The translations under genes were made by a program, and so were the position numbers. From positions 124,001 to 188,000 of the forward strand of contig NZ_JACRTE010000001.1 in the NCBI RefSeq assembly GCF_014385105.1: a stretch of 64,000 nucleotides of DNA, in the 5' to 3' direction. Below are positions 26,336-36,300 of the stretch, in pieces. Under the pieces are notes generated by a model that did no database searches, was not told the DNA's origin, and saw only the letters and a program-made list of their open reading frames with translations. Source of the stretch: Qingrenia yutianensis. GTDB lineage: Bacteria; Bacillota; Clostridia; UMGS1810. The first letter of the stretch is position 1, and each line of letters opens with the position of its first letter.

Positions 26336-26396
26336 TTTAATATAAAATACTGCACGTTTTTGTGCAAACATTACAATATATAAGGAGAATGAGAAG

Positions 26397-29063
26397 ATGA
26401 GAAAATCACTTTGCTTGCTTATTGCAATCGCTGTTATGATGTCGTGCACACTTAACGCCTTTGCAGTAACAGAGCTCACCACTTCAACCGGAATGGAAAC
26501 AATTCGTATTGACGGCAGAAACGGTAAGTATTTCTATTATGACCCGTTAACCGGTAAAGTTTCGGCTGATTCATCAACAACCGCGACGGGGCTGGGTGAT
26601 CTTATTATGCCGACAAAGGAAAATTCTGCATATGCGTTTACTGCAGAAACAAACGGCACTGTTTATCATTATCAGGTGCTTGATGAAACTGTAGTTGACG
26701 GTGAAAAGCAGTATTTTATATACTGCAATGACCTTTACGGTACAAACCCCACGGCGTATCCGACAAATGTGTTTGACCCTGATGTGGAGGGGACTATTGC
26801 AAACTGGCTCAATATATCCTTTTTAAACGGCGAGCAAGGTGACGGAATGGTTGCGCTTGATGAAAACATAAAAGGTCATATAGTTCAGCACGACTGGCTT
26901 GTTGAGGCAAACAAAAATGCGCCGGAAGGTTATCCGACGACTGACTATTCGGTAAACTGCAAAATTTCTCTTCTTTCAATTACCGAATATGCAAAGTATG
27001 CTAAAAAAATCGGTTGGGGTGCGTATGTAAATGGTACGATGACTTCGGGCGGAATTCATATATTTTTCAGATCGCCGGTAGGTAACCGGACAAATTTAAG
27101 AACTTTATACGCACAAAGCGGTTGTACAGCTAATGTTGCGTCTTCGTACGCAACAGCGCAAATACGTCCGGCATTTTATATAAGTGAAAATTATTTCAGA
27201 GAAAACAAACTTACGGGGTACGGCAATTTTGTTTCGGCAATTATAAAGGAAAACAACACACGCGATTCGCTTAAAGAACTCGGATATTCCGATGAAGAAA
27301 TCAATGGAATCTTCACTGATGAATCCCTTACTTTTGACAGCGTAACTGTTTCGGGTGACGGACTTATCGGCAGCGAGCTTTCGGTTTCGGCGGTATATTC
27401 CGACGGCGTTGAAGAAAAATGCGACACTTCGGCGGCGATTATAAAATGGTATGAATCTGCAACGGAAAACGGAGAATATGCTAAAATCGGCGGCGCTGAG
27501 GGTGATACTTATACAATCGGCGCGTCGGACAGCGGAAAATACATAAAAGCGTCGGTGACTCCCGTTTCGCTTGACGGTTCGCACGGTATCGAGAAAATAT
27601 CGGACAATGCGGTTAAAGCAAAAGGTCATATAAATGCGGTTGTTCCGTCAGTTCTTACCTCCACAACATCATTTTACACAAATGACGGTCGTATTTCGGC
27701 ACAAAGTCCCGAAAATGAATTTGTGTCCAAGAATGATGACGGTGAGTTTACATATTCACTCTTGAATACCGATATAAAAGACGGTGATGTTGCTTTCCTT
27801 GTCTTTTCAAACGATAACTATGGTGATGTGAGTACGGTAAGCGAAATTTTCCATACAAACAATACATTTAATCCCGACGACAAAACAAACATTGCACACT
27901 GGCTCAATAACGAATTTTTAAACGGTGAGGGAAGTGCACAGAACGGAAACAAGTCAGTATTTGATCAAACCGCAGCGCAGTATGCGCTTGTAAACGACTG
28001 GTATGTTGAGGGTAATGGTTGCGGTGAGAACGCAAATTATAAAACCACCTCTGTTACACAGAATGACTACACAGCAACCTGTAAAATTGCGCTTTTGTCG
28101 TATAGTGAATATTTAAAATATCACGACAAAATCGGTTATAAAGCAACTTCAACCATTGCGAGCTCCGGTGACAGAACACTTCTTCGTTCACCACATACAG
28201 GCAGAGCTTATACGATGAAGTTTTTCGGTTCGGGTACAGGCAGTATTTCAAATCAGAATATGGCGAACGAGCTTAATTCAGACGGCAGTGTAAAAAACGA
28301 ATATTCATTCTATTTTGAAACCAACCCGGTTGTTATCCGCCCGGTAATGTATTTGAGCGTTGATTACTTTAAAAATGCAAAGCTTGCAAAAGCGGGCGAA
28401 AACGTTAAAAAGACAATCAGAGAAAATATTCCGAAAAGCGAGCTTTTGGGACTGTATACCGAAGATGAGCTTGTAAGTATTTTGGGATATTCCTCCGACA
28501 GCACGGACGTTTCGGACGCGGTTGTTTACGGTATTGCGGCGGTAGGCGAAACGCTCGGTGTTTACTATGATGAGTCAACTCTCCCCGAAAATGCGAAAGT
28601 TACGGTACGGTGGTATGTTTCGGACAGTGCGGACGATGCAGGCAAACAGGAATTTGAAGGGATTCGCTGCACAATTCCGTCAAATTATGAAGGTAAACAC
28701 ATTACCGCGCATTTTGACGTTACCGACAGTGCGAGCGGAGAAAAGCTTAAATCCGAAAAAATTTATGTCGGAAAGGTGAGAAGCGCACAGAGTGTAAGCG
28801 CAGTTTATACCGTAGTCGACGACAGGAATGTATCGTTCACAATAAAAAACACTTCCGGGGACGATACCAAAACAGCGCGCACAATCGTTGCCGCGTTTGA
28901 CGAAAACAATGTGATGCTCGGCATCGAAGGCAAATTATACAGTCTTTCGGCAGCGGTCACCGACAAAATTACCATAAATGAAGTTAACAATGCGGCGTTT
29001 TACAGAATTTTGATTTTAAACGCAGATGATAACAGTCCGCTTTGTGCTTTGACGCTGCGATAG
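26397..29063 (+). CDS. Secreted protein with two DUF6273-like domains and an Ig-like module
   Basis: This 888-residue protein has a signal peptide (MRKSLCLLIAIAVMMSCTLNAFA). Two copies of one domain are present, at about residues 35-270 and 420-670. Each has a YxxYxxNDxYG segment, a W-LN motif (IANWLNISFLNG; IAHWLNNEFLNG), HDWLVE or NDWYVEG, CKIxLLS, a LLRSP/FRSP motif and RPAFYISENYF or RPVMYLSVDYF. This order resembles DUF6273 of Clostridial surface proteins; the function is unknown. Between them lies an Ig-like module (YTIGASDSGKYIKASVTP). The C-terminus (about 800-888) resembles the end module of its neighbours. The first domain is closely similar to the proteins at 40194 and 45306. AGGAG precedes the ATG. 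It is the first gene behind block A. Confidence 0.7.
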   Translation: MRKSLCLLIAIAVMMSCTLNAFAVTELTTSTGMETIRIDGRNGKYFYYDPLTGKVSADSSTTATGLGDLIMPTKENSAYAFTAETNGTVYHYQVLDETVVDGEKQYFIYCNDLYGTNPTAYPTNVFDPDVEGTIANWLNISFLNGEQGDGMVALDENIKGHIVQHDWLVEANKNAPEGYPTTDYSVNCKISLLSITEYAKYAKKIGWGAYVNGTMTSGGIHIFFRSPVGNRTNLRTLYAQSGCTANVASSYATAQIRPAFYISENYFRENKLTGYGNFVSAIIKENNTRDSLKELGYSDEEINGIFTDESLTFDSVTVSGDGLIGSELSVSAVYSDGVEEKCDTSAAIIKWYESATENGEYAKIGGAEGDTYTIGASDSGKYIKASVTPVSLDGSHGIEKISDNAVKAKGHINAVVPSVLTSTTSFYTNDGRISAQSPENEFVSKNDDGEFTYSLLNTDIKDGDVAFLVFSNDNYGDVSTVSEIFHTNNTFNPDDKTNIAHWLNNEFLNGEGSAQNGNKSVFDQTAAQYALVNDWYVEGNGCGENANYKTTSVTQNDYTATCKIALLSYSEYLKYHDKIGYKATSTIASSGDRTLLRSPHTGRAYTMKFFGSGTGSISNQNMANELNSDGSVKNEYSFYFETNPVVIRPVMYLSVDYFKNAKLAKAGENVKKTIRENIPKSELLGLYTEDELVSILGYSSDSTDVSDAVVYGIAAVGETLGVYYDESTLPENAKVTVRWYVSDSADDAGKQEFEGIRCTIPSNYEGKHITAHFDVTDSASGEKLKSEKIYVGKVRSAQSVSAVYTVVDDRNVSFTIKNTSGDDTKTARTIVAAFDENNVMLGIEGKLYSLSAAVTDKITINEVNNAAFYRILILNADDNSPLCALTLR

Positions 29064-29082
29064 GAAAGGAGATTTATAAGGT

Positions 29083-30021
29083 ATGACAATAAAGAAAAAA
29101 ATATTTACGGCGGTATGCTCGGCGCTTGCAGTGCAGACGGCTTTTGCGGTCTGCTTTGCCGAAATTGAATTCAGACCCGAAAACGGCGGATATTCGCTTG
29201 TCGGCACAAACGAGGCTTGCGACGGAAATTATTTGTCGGTTATTGTCGAGCATAGCGACGGCACCGCAACGGTTACCGATCATGCGTCGTATGCCGTGAT
29301 TGACAGGAACGGAAATTTTAACTACCGTTTCGCATTAAAACCCGACGCGGTATCGGCGGATTACACCGTTAAGGTTTCCGCACCGAACAAAGGCATTATT
29401 TTCACAACTCCGTTTTCTCACGCGGATGAAAACAAAAAAGCTGAAATCATAAAATATTTAAACGGAGAAAAAATGCCGGCTGACGCACTCTCCGAGGCGG
29501 TTAAGTATTCTATGGTTTCGTATCCCGAAAACAGGCGCGACACTTTCCCGCCGAGCTGGACGGAAGATTATAAAAAGCTTGTTTATTCGCAGATTGCCGA
29601 GCACGGCTTTACAGATGCGAACTACGCGCTGAAAATCAATCAGATTTATGCGGTGACCGAGCTTGCGTTTGCAAATGGTGAAAATATATCGGAAATTATT
29701 ACAAGAAATATTGATTATTTGGGATTTAAAGATTTTTCGGATTATTATAGACGATATACCGAGAATACATCCGGCATAAACGCATTAATACTTAAAAACG
29801 AGTTTAAAAACATCTTAGATACGCAAAGGGTGTTCAAGGAGGTAACGGTACTCAATGAAATCAATAAAGCGTCCTCGCCGAGTGCGATTGTGACGGTCAT
29901 TGACAACAATTCCGGCCTTTTCGACAAATCGGTTACCGACCTTGACGGCAACAGTAAAATTTCACTTGCCGGAAAGATACTCGACGCAAGGGAAAAAGGC
30001 ACAATTTTAACAAAAATGTAG
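29083..30021 (+). CDS. Secreted surface protein, N-terminal part (ends at in-frame TAG before its SLH region)
   Basis: This 312-residue product has a signal peptide (about 1-26), a beta-rich N-terminal domain (residues 27-110, GTNEACDGNYLSVIVEH...), and a helical domain (about 115-312). It stops at TAG 30019-30021. The same frame continues without interruption from 30022 through a Ser/Gly/Thr-rich linker into three SLH repeats, exactly the layout of a complete SLH-anchored protein, so the two parts were very probably one 544-codon gene. If translation ends here the protein is secreted but not wall-anchored. ATG 29083 follows AAAGGAG. It is co-transcribed with the flanking surface-protein genes. 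Confidence 0.75.
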   Translation: MTIKKKIFTAVCSALAVQTAFAVCFAEIEFRPENGGYSLVGTNEACDGNYLSVIVEHSDGTATVTDHASYAVIDRNGNFNYRFALKPDAVSADYTVKVSAPNKGIIFTTPFSHADENKKAEIIKYLNGEKMPADALSEAVKYSMVSYPENRRDTFPPSWTEDYKKLVYSQIAEHGFTDANYALKINQIYAVTELAFANGENISEIITRNIDYLGFKDFSDYYRRYTENTSGINALILKNEFKNILDTQRVFKEVTVLNEINKASSPSAIVTVIDNNSGLFDKSVTDLDGNSKISLAGKILDAREKGTILTKM

Positions 30022-30126
30022 GAGGTTAAATCATATATTCCGTCAGAGGACGGCAAAACTCCCGGCGGTTCAACTACACCGTCAAAGGGTTCGTCAAGCT
30101 CGGGTTCGGGTACATCCGGCTCAAAA

Positions 30127-30717
30127 ATGACGGTTGTTCCGGGCGGAAACATTACCGATGAAAAAGACGAGCTTATGAGCTTTGCAGATATTAACGAAGC
30201 AAAATGGGCAAGAGAAGCTATTGAAAGCCTTGTTGCGAAAAACGTTATAAAGGGTTACGAGGACGGCGATTTTAAACCCAACGCAAACATCACGCGCGAG
30301 GAATTTGTAAAAATCGTTGTCGGCGCGTTCGGCGTTGAAGTTTTAGAGAGCGAAAGCGTATTTGACGATGTTTCAAACGACAGCTGGGCTAAAGATTACA
30401 TCACCGCGGCAAAAAACGCAAAAATTATAAACGGAATAAGCGAAAATATTTTCGGACTGGGCAGAAACATTACGCGTGAGGATATGGCGGTTATGCTGGT
30501 AAATGCGTACGAGGCGAAAATCAGAGCAATAAACGACGGCATGCACGCATTTGCAGATGACGCACAAATTGCGGATTATGCAAAATCGGCAGTTGCAAAG
30601 CTTTACGGCGCCGGTGTGATTTCGGGTTATGAGGACGGCACGTTCCTGCCGAAAAACAACGCAACCCGTGCAGAGGCGGCTCAAATGGTTTATAAGATAC
30701 TAAAAATAGGGGAGTAG
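30127..30717 (+). CDS. SLH-domain region: C-terminal part of the gene split at 30019
   Basis: The frame from 30127 (ATG) gives 196 residues with three SLH repeats: FADINEAKWAREAIESL, FDDVSNDSWAKDYITAA, and FADDAQIADYAKSAVAKL, each followed by the TREE/TRED/TRAE motif. SLH repeats bind pyruvylated wall polymer. The open frame actually begins at 30022, directly after the TAG, with a linker rich in Ser, Gly, Thr and Pro. There is no signal peptide, so the part alone could not be exported. ATG 30127 lacks a good ribosome site. A perfect AGGAGG (30020-30025) overlaps the TAG and could support reinitiation at a non-ATG codon such as ATT 30037, or the whole may be a nonsense-mutated gene. Confidence 0.6.
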   Translation: MTVVPGGNITDEKDELMSFADINEAKWAREAIESLVAKNVIKGYEDGDFKPNANITREEFVKIVVGAFGVEVLESESVFDDVSNDSWAKDYITAAKNAKIINGISENIFGLGRNITREDMAVMLVNAYEAKIRAINDGMHAFADDAQIADYAKSAVAKLYGAGVISGYEDGTFLPKNNATRAEAAQMVYKILKIGE

Positions 30718-30722
30718 AATAA

Positions 30723-33305
30723 ATGAATAAGAGAATAACAGCATTTATAACAGGAATTGCTATGTTGCTTACACTCTGCGTCTGCACTTCGGTTTTTGCC
30801 GAAAATGACAGTGCCGCGGCAAACGACGCTGCATATGACGAGGCAGTAACCCTGCTTTCCGCACTCGGCGTAAACAGCTTGTCGGCAACCGACAAAAACG
30901 TTACCTATAATGTGTTTTACGACGCACTTTCAAACATTTTGTCACAGGGCGGTGCGGCGCTTGATATTTCCGACCTTACGGGTATTTCGTTCAGCCGTAC
31001 GTCGGGCAACACAGGTCTTACATACGAGGACGCGGTGCGCAGTCTTGTAAACCTTTTGGGATACAAGGCGCAGACAGACCCGGCGAACGGAAGTTTTGCG
31101 GTTTATGCCTCGATTGCAGGCAGAATAGGCCTCCTTTCGGACGTTGAGAATGCTGACGGTAAAACAATAAACGCACGAAACACGGCGGTTATGCTCAAAA
31201 ACGCGCTCGACACCGATATGCTCCAGGTTAAAACCCTCGGCACAAAGATAAGCTATGAAACCGTAAAAGGCGAAACGCTCCTTTATGTTTACAGAGGAAT
31301 TAAAAACGACGAGGGCGTTGTTGAGGCAAACGGATATACTTCGTTTTTCTCGCCCGACGGTATGGGCAAAGACCGGGTTAAAATCAACGGCATTATGTAT
31401 GAGGACGAGAAAAACTCGGCAGGCGATTTAATCGGCTATGCGGTTAAATATTACTATTACGACACTGGCAAAACCGACAAAATTGTGACAGCGTATAAAA
31501 ATGACGAGTTAAACGGTGTTATTGAAATCAACGGCAACTTTACGGGACTTGAGGGCAGAAAAGTTTACTATACAAATGCTAACGGCAAAGAGAAAAACGT
31601 TACAATCCCCGGCAGTGTGCCCGTAATTTACAACGGTGCGGCGCTTTCGTCGTACAAAAGCTCGGTGTTCGATTTCTCGGACAGCTGTGCATATCTTATT
31701 GACAATGACAACGATGGCAAAATCGAAGTCGTTGTAATTTGGAAAAGTACGGAATATTACGTTAACAGCGTTGATACAATTCTTACAAAAATTCACGACG
31801 GAATTGGAAATCAGCTTATAGATTTGAGCGAGTCGAGCGAGTTCGACCGCATAAGATTTTATGACGAAAACGGCAACAAAACAACGTTTTACAGCATCGG
31901 TGCAGGTGACTTTCTCACCGCGTATATAAGCAATGACGGACACCTTTTCGACGCGTACGTTTCAAAAACTTCGGTTGACGGCAAGGTTATTGAAATCGGA
32001 AAAGATAACACCGACAGAATGTTTGTTACAATCGGCGAAAACGAGTATTTTATGACAGACAGTTTTTATGCCAAGGAAAAAGATAATCTTCTCCTCGGCG
32101 TTTCGGGAACGTTTTATTTAAACCGCGACGGAAAAATCGCGCACGCGGTTTACACCGACGGCAAAATGGACTACGGTTATCTTACATATATTGACTACGA
32201 GGACGGTCCCAGAAGCCCGATTTCGGGAAGAATATTAAAATCTGACGGAAAATTCGGTCAGCTTGAGATTAAAGAAAAGGTGAAAATTGACGGTAAAAAC
32301 TATACCTCGTCCAAAACCGCACTTGAGGCATTAAGAAACGCGGTAACGGCAAGCGGAACGGGCGTTATACGCTACGATGCCGATGATGACGGAAAAGTTT
32401 ATGTGGTAGACACCGCATACCGTTCGGAATACGAGAGCGGCAACACGCTTTTCTCGTTCGGTCCGAAGTCGGCGGCATCATACACTGCCGCAACGACACT
32501 TTTCCCCACAAAATTCAGACTTGACGCAAAAAATACGGTGCTTTTCTTTGCACCGACCGACGCAAATCTTCAGAGTGAAGACAACTTCGGTGTGGGTGAC
32601 CCGTCAATGCTTAAATCAAATGCAACACATATTGTTCAGGGATTCGGCACCGACAGAAAGAATTTTATTCCCGAAGTTGTCGTATGTGATGAGAGCTTTA
32701 TTCTTGACAACAAAATTATAAGCTCTACAGCCTCGTATGTTTTCAAAGAGGCTAAAAAGGTACTTGACGAGGACGGCAACGAAACGTATAGAATCAAATA
32801 TTTTAAAACATACAATCCGAAAGAAGCATATTGCTCCGAATTGAGCGTGTTTGAGCAAAGCGGCATAAAAAGCGGTGACGTATTTGTGGGACTATTTAAC
32901 AACAAGGGCGAATTTTCGAGAATGCTCAAAATTTATGACGCAAAAACACATACGCTTGATTTAAGTTATTATGAGTCAGAAGGTATATCAACCGCAAGCT
33001 ATTCCTCATACTGCTACCAATTTGCAGGATATATTTACTTTAACAACGGAACGACAATCGGTGTTTGCACCGACGACCCTGCGACAATTACCGATATGGG
33101 CGACGGAAAAATCACATGGTTTAAAATCAGCGATACTGTCGGCACGCTTATCGACAGCTCGTACAAAGAGAGCGACGCGCGATATATGAGAAGACTTGCG
33201 GGTATTGAAATGAAAGATTATGTTCGCTACGGCAGCGACTGCGCAAGATGTTATGTGAGGGTTGACAACAACAGTACACAGCTTGTTGCGGTATATCAAA
33301 AGTAG
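30723..33305 (+). CDS. Large secreted surface protein with degenerate N-terminal SLH-like region
   Basis: This 860-residue protein has a signal peptide ending SVFA (residue 26). Residues about 35-175 look like two degenerate SLH repeats (AAYDEAVTLLSALGV..., LTYEDAVRSLVNLLGY..., INARNTAVMLKNAL). The remaining 680 residues are beta-rich with repeated short strands of the type DNDGKIEVVVIWKSTEYYV and DDDGKVYVVDTAYRSEY, some of which look like acidic calcium loops. I do not recognise a catalytic domain. AGGGGAG precedes the ATG, six bases after the upstream gene. Its setting between SLH proteins and a secreted hydrolase suggests a structural or binding role at the surface. Confidence 0.65.
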   Translation: MNKRITAFITGIAMLLTLCVCTSVFAENDSAAANDAAYDEAVTLLSALGVNSLSATDKNVTYNVFYDALSNILSQGGAALDISDLTGISFSRTSGNTGLTYEDAVRSLVNLLGYKAQTDPANGSFAVYASIAGRIGLLSDVENADGKTINARNTAVMLKNALDTDMLQVKTLGTKISYETVKGETLLYVYRGIKNDEGVVEANGYTSFFSPDGMGKDRVKINGIMYEDEKNSAGDLIGYAVKYYYYDTGKTDKIVTAYKNDELNGVIEINGNFTGLEGRKVYYTNANGKEKNVTIPGSVPVIYNGAALSSYKSSVFDFSDSCAYLIDNDNDGKIEVVVIWKSTEYYVNSVDTILTKIHDGIGNQLIDLSESSEFDRIRFYDENGNKTTFYSIGAGDFLTAYISNDGHLFDAYVSKTSVDGKVIEIGKDNTDRMFVTIGENEYFMTDSFYAKEKDNLLLGVSGTFYLNRDGKIAHAVYTDGKMDYGYLTYIDYEDGPRSPISGRILKSDGKFGQLEIKEKVKIDGKNYTSSKTALEALRNAVTASGTGVIRYDADDDGKVYVVDTAYRSEYESGNTLFSFGPKSAASYTAATTLFPTKFRLDAKNTVLFFAPTDANLQSEDNFGVGDPSMLKSNATHIVQGFGTDRKNFIPEVVVCDESFILDNKIISSTASYVFKEAKKVLDEDGNETYRIKYFKTYNPKEAYCSELSVFEQSGIKSGDVFVGLFNNKGEFSRMLKIYDAKTHTLDLSYYESEGISTASYSSYCYQFAGYIYFNNGTTIGVCTDDPATITDMGDGKITWFKISDTVGTLIDSSYKESDARYMRRLAGIEMKDYVRYGSDCARCYVRVDNNSTQLVAVYQK

Positions 33306-33320
33306 GAGTGTGAGCTTAAA

Positions 33321-36300
33321 ATGAAAAAAATCTTTGTTTTGCTTTTTGTGTTGCTTATGCTTTCGCCTGCGGTATATGCCGAAAAATGCGAGGTCAGCGT
33401 GTCGGTGCCGAAAACTTTTTTGAGTATTCAGGATTTCGGCAAGGCATACATTACCGTTTCGGTAACAAACAAAGGCAGTGAAAATACAGAATACGATTTA
33501 TCGTATGAAATTTTAAACTACGAAAACTACGGCGGAGAACACAAAATCGGCAGTTTGAAAGTTTCGGCAGATTCAACCGAAACGCTCAACGTTACCGATG
33601 ATTTTCCCAAAGGCTCTTATGAAATTCAGGTTACCGCGTCAAACGGTGACGAAAAGTATACCGCAAGCACAAAAATGGCGGTTATGGAGCCGAGCAAACC
33701 GCAGTTTATGGACGAATATACCCGTATCGGCGTGCATACCTCGCTCGCCGTTGCGGACGTAACGTCTACAAACCTTGAAACATCAAGAAAAAATGCGTAT
33801 ATCGCAGTAAAATTCACCGAAACGCTCGGCTTTATGTGCGTGCGTTACGGTCAGGCAATTATGTGGCGTTATATCGAATCGGACGACGGCGAATTTAAAG
33901 ATTACATCGTTCCGATGGACTATCTTAACAACATACGCGCACAGTCGTTTTTGGGTATTCAGCCGTACCGTCCAAGCAACGGCCCGGGCGGTGAACACGG
34001 ACAGACGTCCAAAACACCCGAACAAATTCAGAGAAACATTGACTATATGTTAAAAAGACTTCGCAACGATTACCCGAAGATTAAGTTTTTCGCGGAGTTC
34101 GGAAACGAACCCGACCTTAACAAATACTTCCCCGGCAACGACAAATACGGCATAATGTATCTTGACCTTGCGCGCCATATTTCGCTTGCGTTAAATGACG
34201 AAACAGACGATTTTTCACTTGTCGGCGGTGTTACGAGCGGAGGAAACAACGCAAAGCAGTATTTAAAATATATGTATGAGCAGGACGGTTATAAATATTT
34301 CGACGGTTTTTCGTATCACCCCTATATGAAAGCGTCAACGGTTGACTCGCGCTATGATTCGTTTACCGAGGGGTACGAGAGTGCGTCGGACGGTGTCGGC
34401 GGCTGGGTTCAGAAAAAAATCACCGAAATCGGCTGGGATGGAAAATGGGTTGCGGACGAGTCGAGCCGCAGTCATTATGAACGTTCGGAAGATGTGACGA
34501 AACTCTATCTTAAAACGTATCTGCACGATATTGACACGACAATTTACTATGCGGCGGTATCGACAGGTCTGGGACTTCAGCTCGGCGCTAACGACTTTGA
34601 GGTTGCAACTCCCACAAGTATTGTTGCGGCAAACTGCACAAAAATGCTCAATGCGGCGCAGTATGTCGGCGAATATCCAATATGTGAAAACTCGCAGTGT
34701 GCAATGTTTATCCGTGACGGCAAACCGTTTATGGCGGTTTGGATTCCGGGTGACGAAACATATACACTCAAATTCAACACACCGGTTACCGTTGAAGATA
34801 TGTACGGCAATATTACCGAAAAGGATGTTACTGAAGTTGTTATAAATTCCGACGTTAAGTATATCTACGGTTTCGGTTTGGATTATGTTTTCGACACGGC
34901 TTATTCGGTAAAAGAGAAGGTTATTGAAAAGCTTTCGGAAAAATACGGCGGAAAATTTGACAAAACCGTATTTGACGGGTTAAAGGCACTTTCGGCTGAT
35001 GACATTGCAAAAGAGCCGTACGAAGCATTGCAGATTTTCTACAATGTCGGCGACAGACTTATTGATGATTTTATAAACGGAAAAACAAATTTCGAGCTTA
35101 AAGAACTTTCGGAATTTTTGTCTGATTTAAACAAACAGGGCGAAAAAATCGCAAACGTTTACGGCATTGCATACGGTGATAAAAACTTGCCTGTAAGCGG
35201 AAAATACAACGAAGTTAAGAGTGAAGTTAAAAAGCTTAAAGACGGCGAAAAACACGCGCAAATTCTCTACACCGAGAAAATGCTCGAATATTCGCGCATT
35301 TACTACAGCAAAGCAAACGACGCGAAAAGCCGTGATTACGACGTTATGCGCGCACCGATTGCAAACGCGAACAGTTTCCTTTCAGAGCGCGTTGCAGCCT
35401 GGGCGGAAAAAATTCTTCCGTTCCAGAAAGTTGACTACACAATCGGCATTTTGTCGCACGCACTTCCCACAACGGCAAATTTCTATTCGCTTGACGAATA
35501 TGTTGAAACGGAATATGAAGTTTACAATGAGCGTTCCATTCCTATTGACGGTGAAATTATCGTTGAAAACGGCGAGGGCAGACAAATGGGCGAGAGTATA
35601 CCGCTTAAGCTTGACGCAGACGGATACACAAAAATGACGCTTAAAGTGTATAACGACAAAAGCACAAAAACCTCCGACAGATATTTAATAAAAATCGTTC
35701 AGAACGGCGAAGTTTTAAACGAAAGATGGTTCCCGATTACGCGTCAGCTCGCGGTTAAAGCAGAGCTTATGCAGGCAGAGGGCACGTTTGACAATCTTGA
35801 ACACATAAACGTTAAAGTTACAAACGTTACACCTTACCCTGTTGACGGAACTGTTGAAATCACATATCTGCCCGAGGGCTGGGAGCTTGAAAAAATGTCG
35901 GAAAGCTACACGGTCGGCGCAGACGAAACAAAAATCGTAAGCTTTAAAATTCTCTTAAAGAAAAAGGTTGCGTTTAACAACTATGTAATAGGCGTAAAAG
36001 TGTCCGACACAAGCGGAACGGAATTTTTGAACGTTAAGAAAGGTCTTAACTTCCCGTTTGTTGTTTCAACGTCCAAAGCGATTGACATTGAGTCGTTTGA
36101 CGGTGACATTTCAGACTGGGCAGACGCATATCCGCTTTATGCAGGCGGTATTGCAGACGCAGCAACAAAGGAAAACTGGCGCAAAGAGGACGTCGGCTCA
36201 ATCACTTATATGAAGCATGACAATAATTATATTTATGTTATGTCCACGGTTTACGACAGTATTTACAACCAGCAGTTCACCGGCTCGAACTCGTGGAACG

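Noticed and set aside
30019..30021. Genome-wide reassignment of TAG
   Set aside because: Several intact genes end naturally in TAG (for example 8021, 10156, 33305 and 58677), so TAG works as a stop here. Site-specific recoding is still possible.
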